Shown piece after piece: positions 63,212 through 64,000 of a stretch of DNA of 64,000 nucleotides; position 1 is the first letter of the stretch, and each line of letters begins with the position of its first letter. The stretch covers positions 1-64,000 of the forward strand of contig NZ_PHSO01000003.1 in the NCBI RefSeq assembly GCF_002870965.1, written 5' to 3'. This DNA is from Tsuneonella flava (GTDB taxonomy: Bacteria > Pseudomonadota > Alphaproteobacteria > Sphingomonadales > Sphingomonadaceae). A model generated the notes under the pieces. It searched no databases, was not told the DNA's origin, and saw only the letters and a program-made list of their open reading frames with translations. The position numbers and the translations under genes are program-made.

Positions 63212-64000
63212 ATGCACGATGCCCTGTTTACGCCGATCAAGGTAGGCGCAATCGAAGCGAAGAACCGCATTTTCATGGCCCCGCTTACCCGCGGGCGGGC
63301 CACTGTTCCCGGCTTTATGCCGAATGCGATGATGGTCGATTATTACCGGCAGCGCGCCGGTGCCGGGCTGATTATCAGCGAAGCCACCGGCATCAGTCGC
63401 GAAGGTCTGGGCTGGCCTTCCGCCCCCGGTATCTGGAATGCGGAACAGGTCGAAGGGTGGAAACCGGTGACTCAGGCGGTGCACGATGCAGGCGGCAAGA
63501 TCATTCTGCAGATGTGGCACATGGGGCGTCTGGTCCACCCCGATTTCCTCGATGGCAATCCGCCGGTCAGCGCCAGCGCGACCACCGCGCCCGATCATGC
63601 CCACACCCCCACCGGCCGCAAACCATACGAACAGGCCCGCGAAATGAGCGTGGCCGACATTACCCGTGTGGTCGACGATTACCGCAAGGCCGCTGCCAAT
63701 GCGAAAGAAGCCGGATTCGATGGTGTCCAGTTGCACGGCGCAAATGGCTATCTGATCGACCAGTTCCTGCGCGATTCATCCAATTTGCGGACCGATGAAT
63801 ATGGTGGCCCGGCAGAAAACCGTGTGCGGTTCCTGCGTGAAGTGCTCGAAGCACTGATCGGCGTGTGGGGCGCGGATCGGGTCAGTGTGCGGCTGTCGCC
63901 CAACGGCGATTCGCAAGGGGTAGACGATAGCGATCCTGCGACCACTTTCGCCGCTGCCGCACAAGTGTGCCAGGATCTGGACCTGTCGTTCGTCGAACTG
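63212..64000 (+). CDS. Alkene reductase, Old Yellow Enzyme family (partial)
   Basis: The first 263 residues of an FMN-dependent TIM-barrel reductase: LFTPIKVGAIEAKNRIFMAP, QMWHMGRLVHP, and the active-site stretch FDGVQLHGANGYLIDQFLRD followed by SSNLRTDEYGGPAENRVRFL. OYEs reduce activated C=C bonds (enones, nitro compounds) with NADPH. The right end is cut by the window. An overlapping frame starting at 63202 is a shadow. Confidence 0.95.
   Translation, partial: MHDALFTPIKVGAIEAKNRIFMAPLTRGRATVPGFMPNAMMVDYYRQRAGAGLIISEATGISREGLGWPSAPGIWNAEQVEGWKPVTQAVHDAGGKIILQMWHMGRLVHPDFLDGNPPVSASATTAPDHAHTPTGRKPYEQAREMSVADITRVVDDYRKAAANAKEAGFDGVQLHGANGYLIDQFLRDSSNLRTDEYGGPAENRVRFLREVLEALIGVWGADRVSVRLSPNGDSQGVDDSDPATTFAAAAQVCQDLDLSFVEL

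Overview
This is a high-GC alphaproteobacterial chromosome segment. The minus-strand 16S rRNA 5' end, an Atm1 exporter very close to the known Novosphingobium protein, EipA/DUF1134, RcdA/DUF1465, COQ9, several TonB-dependent receptors, and palindromic repeats with ends like CTCGTCATTGCG all point to Sphingomonadales, probably Erythrobacteraceae. Most of the window is ordinary core genome. The exceptions are an integrated island at about 24.2-39.4 kb and small repeat-rich gaps at 18.1-18.5 and 20.8-21.8 kb.

Layout: 1-0.7 kb, 5' part of an rRNA operon with leader and promoter, reading leftwards out of the window. 0.9-7.2 kb, polysaccharide flippase, GT2 glycosyltransferase, a broken retropepsin gene, Atm1-type ABC exporter and SulP transporter. 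7.2-10.7 kb, a MarR-GNAT fusion with its own palindrome, then bamE-hslV-hslU. 10.9-16.2 kb, cytochrome bc1 chaperone, DUF177, ssb, feoAB, COQ9 and an ankyrin protein. 16.3-20.8 kb, Sco1, YcgN, a YgjP-like metalloprotease, and ribD-ribE. 20.8-21.5 kb, a GIY-YIG endonuclease gene between two palindromic repeat elements. 21.8-23.9 kb, aromatic aminotransferase and EipA.

The island begins at tRNA-Ser(GCU) and ends at a 12-bp copy of the tRNA tail near 39.43 kb. It carries an unknown membrane-anchored protein, an IS3 remnant that cuts a reverse-strand gene, and an iron-type signalling locus: FecI-like sigma, FecR-like anti-sigma, a TonB receptor with an STN signalling domain, a PraB-like secreted protein and a second TonB receptor. 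It ends with an element backbone: a frameshifted HUH-type replication gene, tightly coupled small genes, an AlpA-like regulator, an unknown gene and a P4-type integrase.

Right of the island, 39.4-46.0 kb holds another TonB receptor, an enoyl-CoA hydratase and a four-gene envelope-glycoconjugate cluster (GT4, DUF2141, flippase-like membrane protein, DUF2334 deacetylase). 46.2-57.6 kb has transglutaminase, L,D-transpeptidase, tilS, ybgF/cpoB, a RodZ-like protein, ptsP, two YdcH small proteins, RcdA, GlpK, an MBL-fold hydrolase and DUF4230. 57.7-64 kb has nadA, an S9 peptidase, DUF2254, an EamA transporter and the start of an Old Yellow Enzyme gene. All calls come from reading the sequence; no database search was run.
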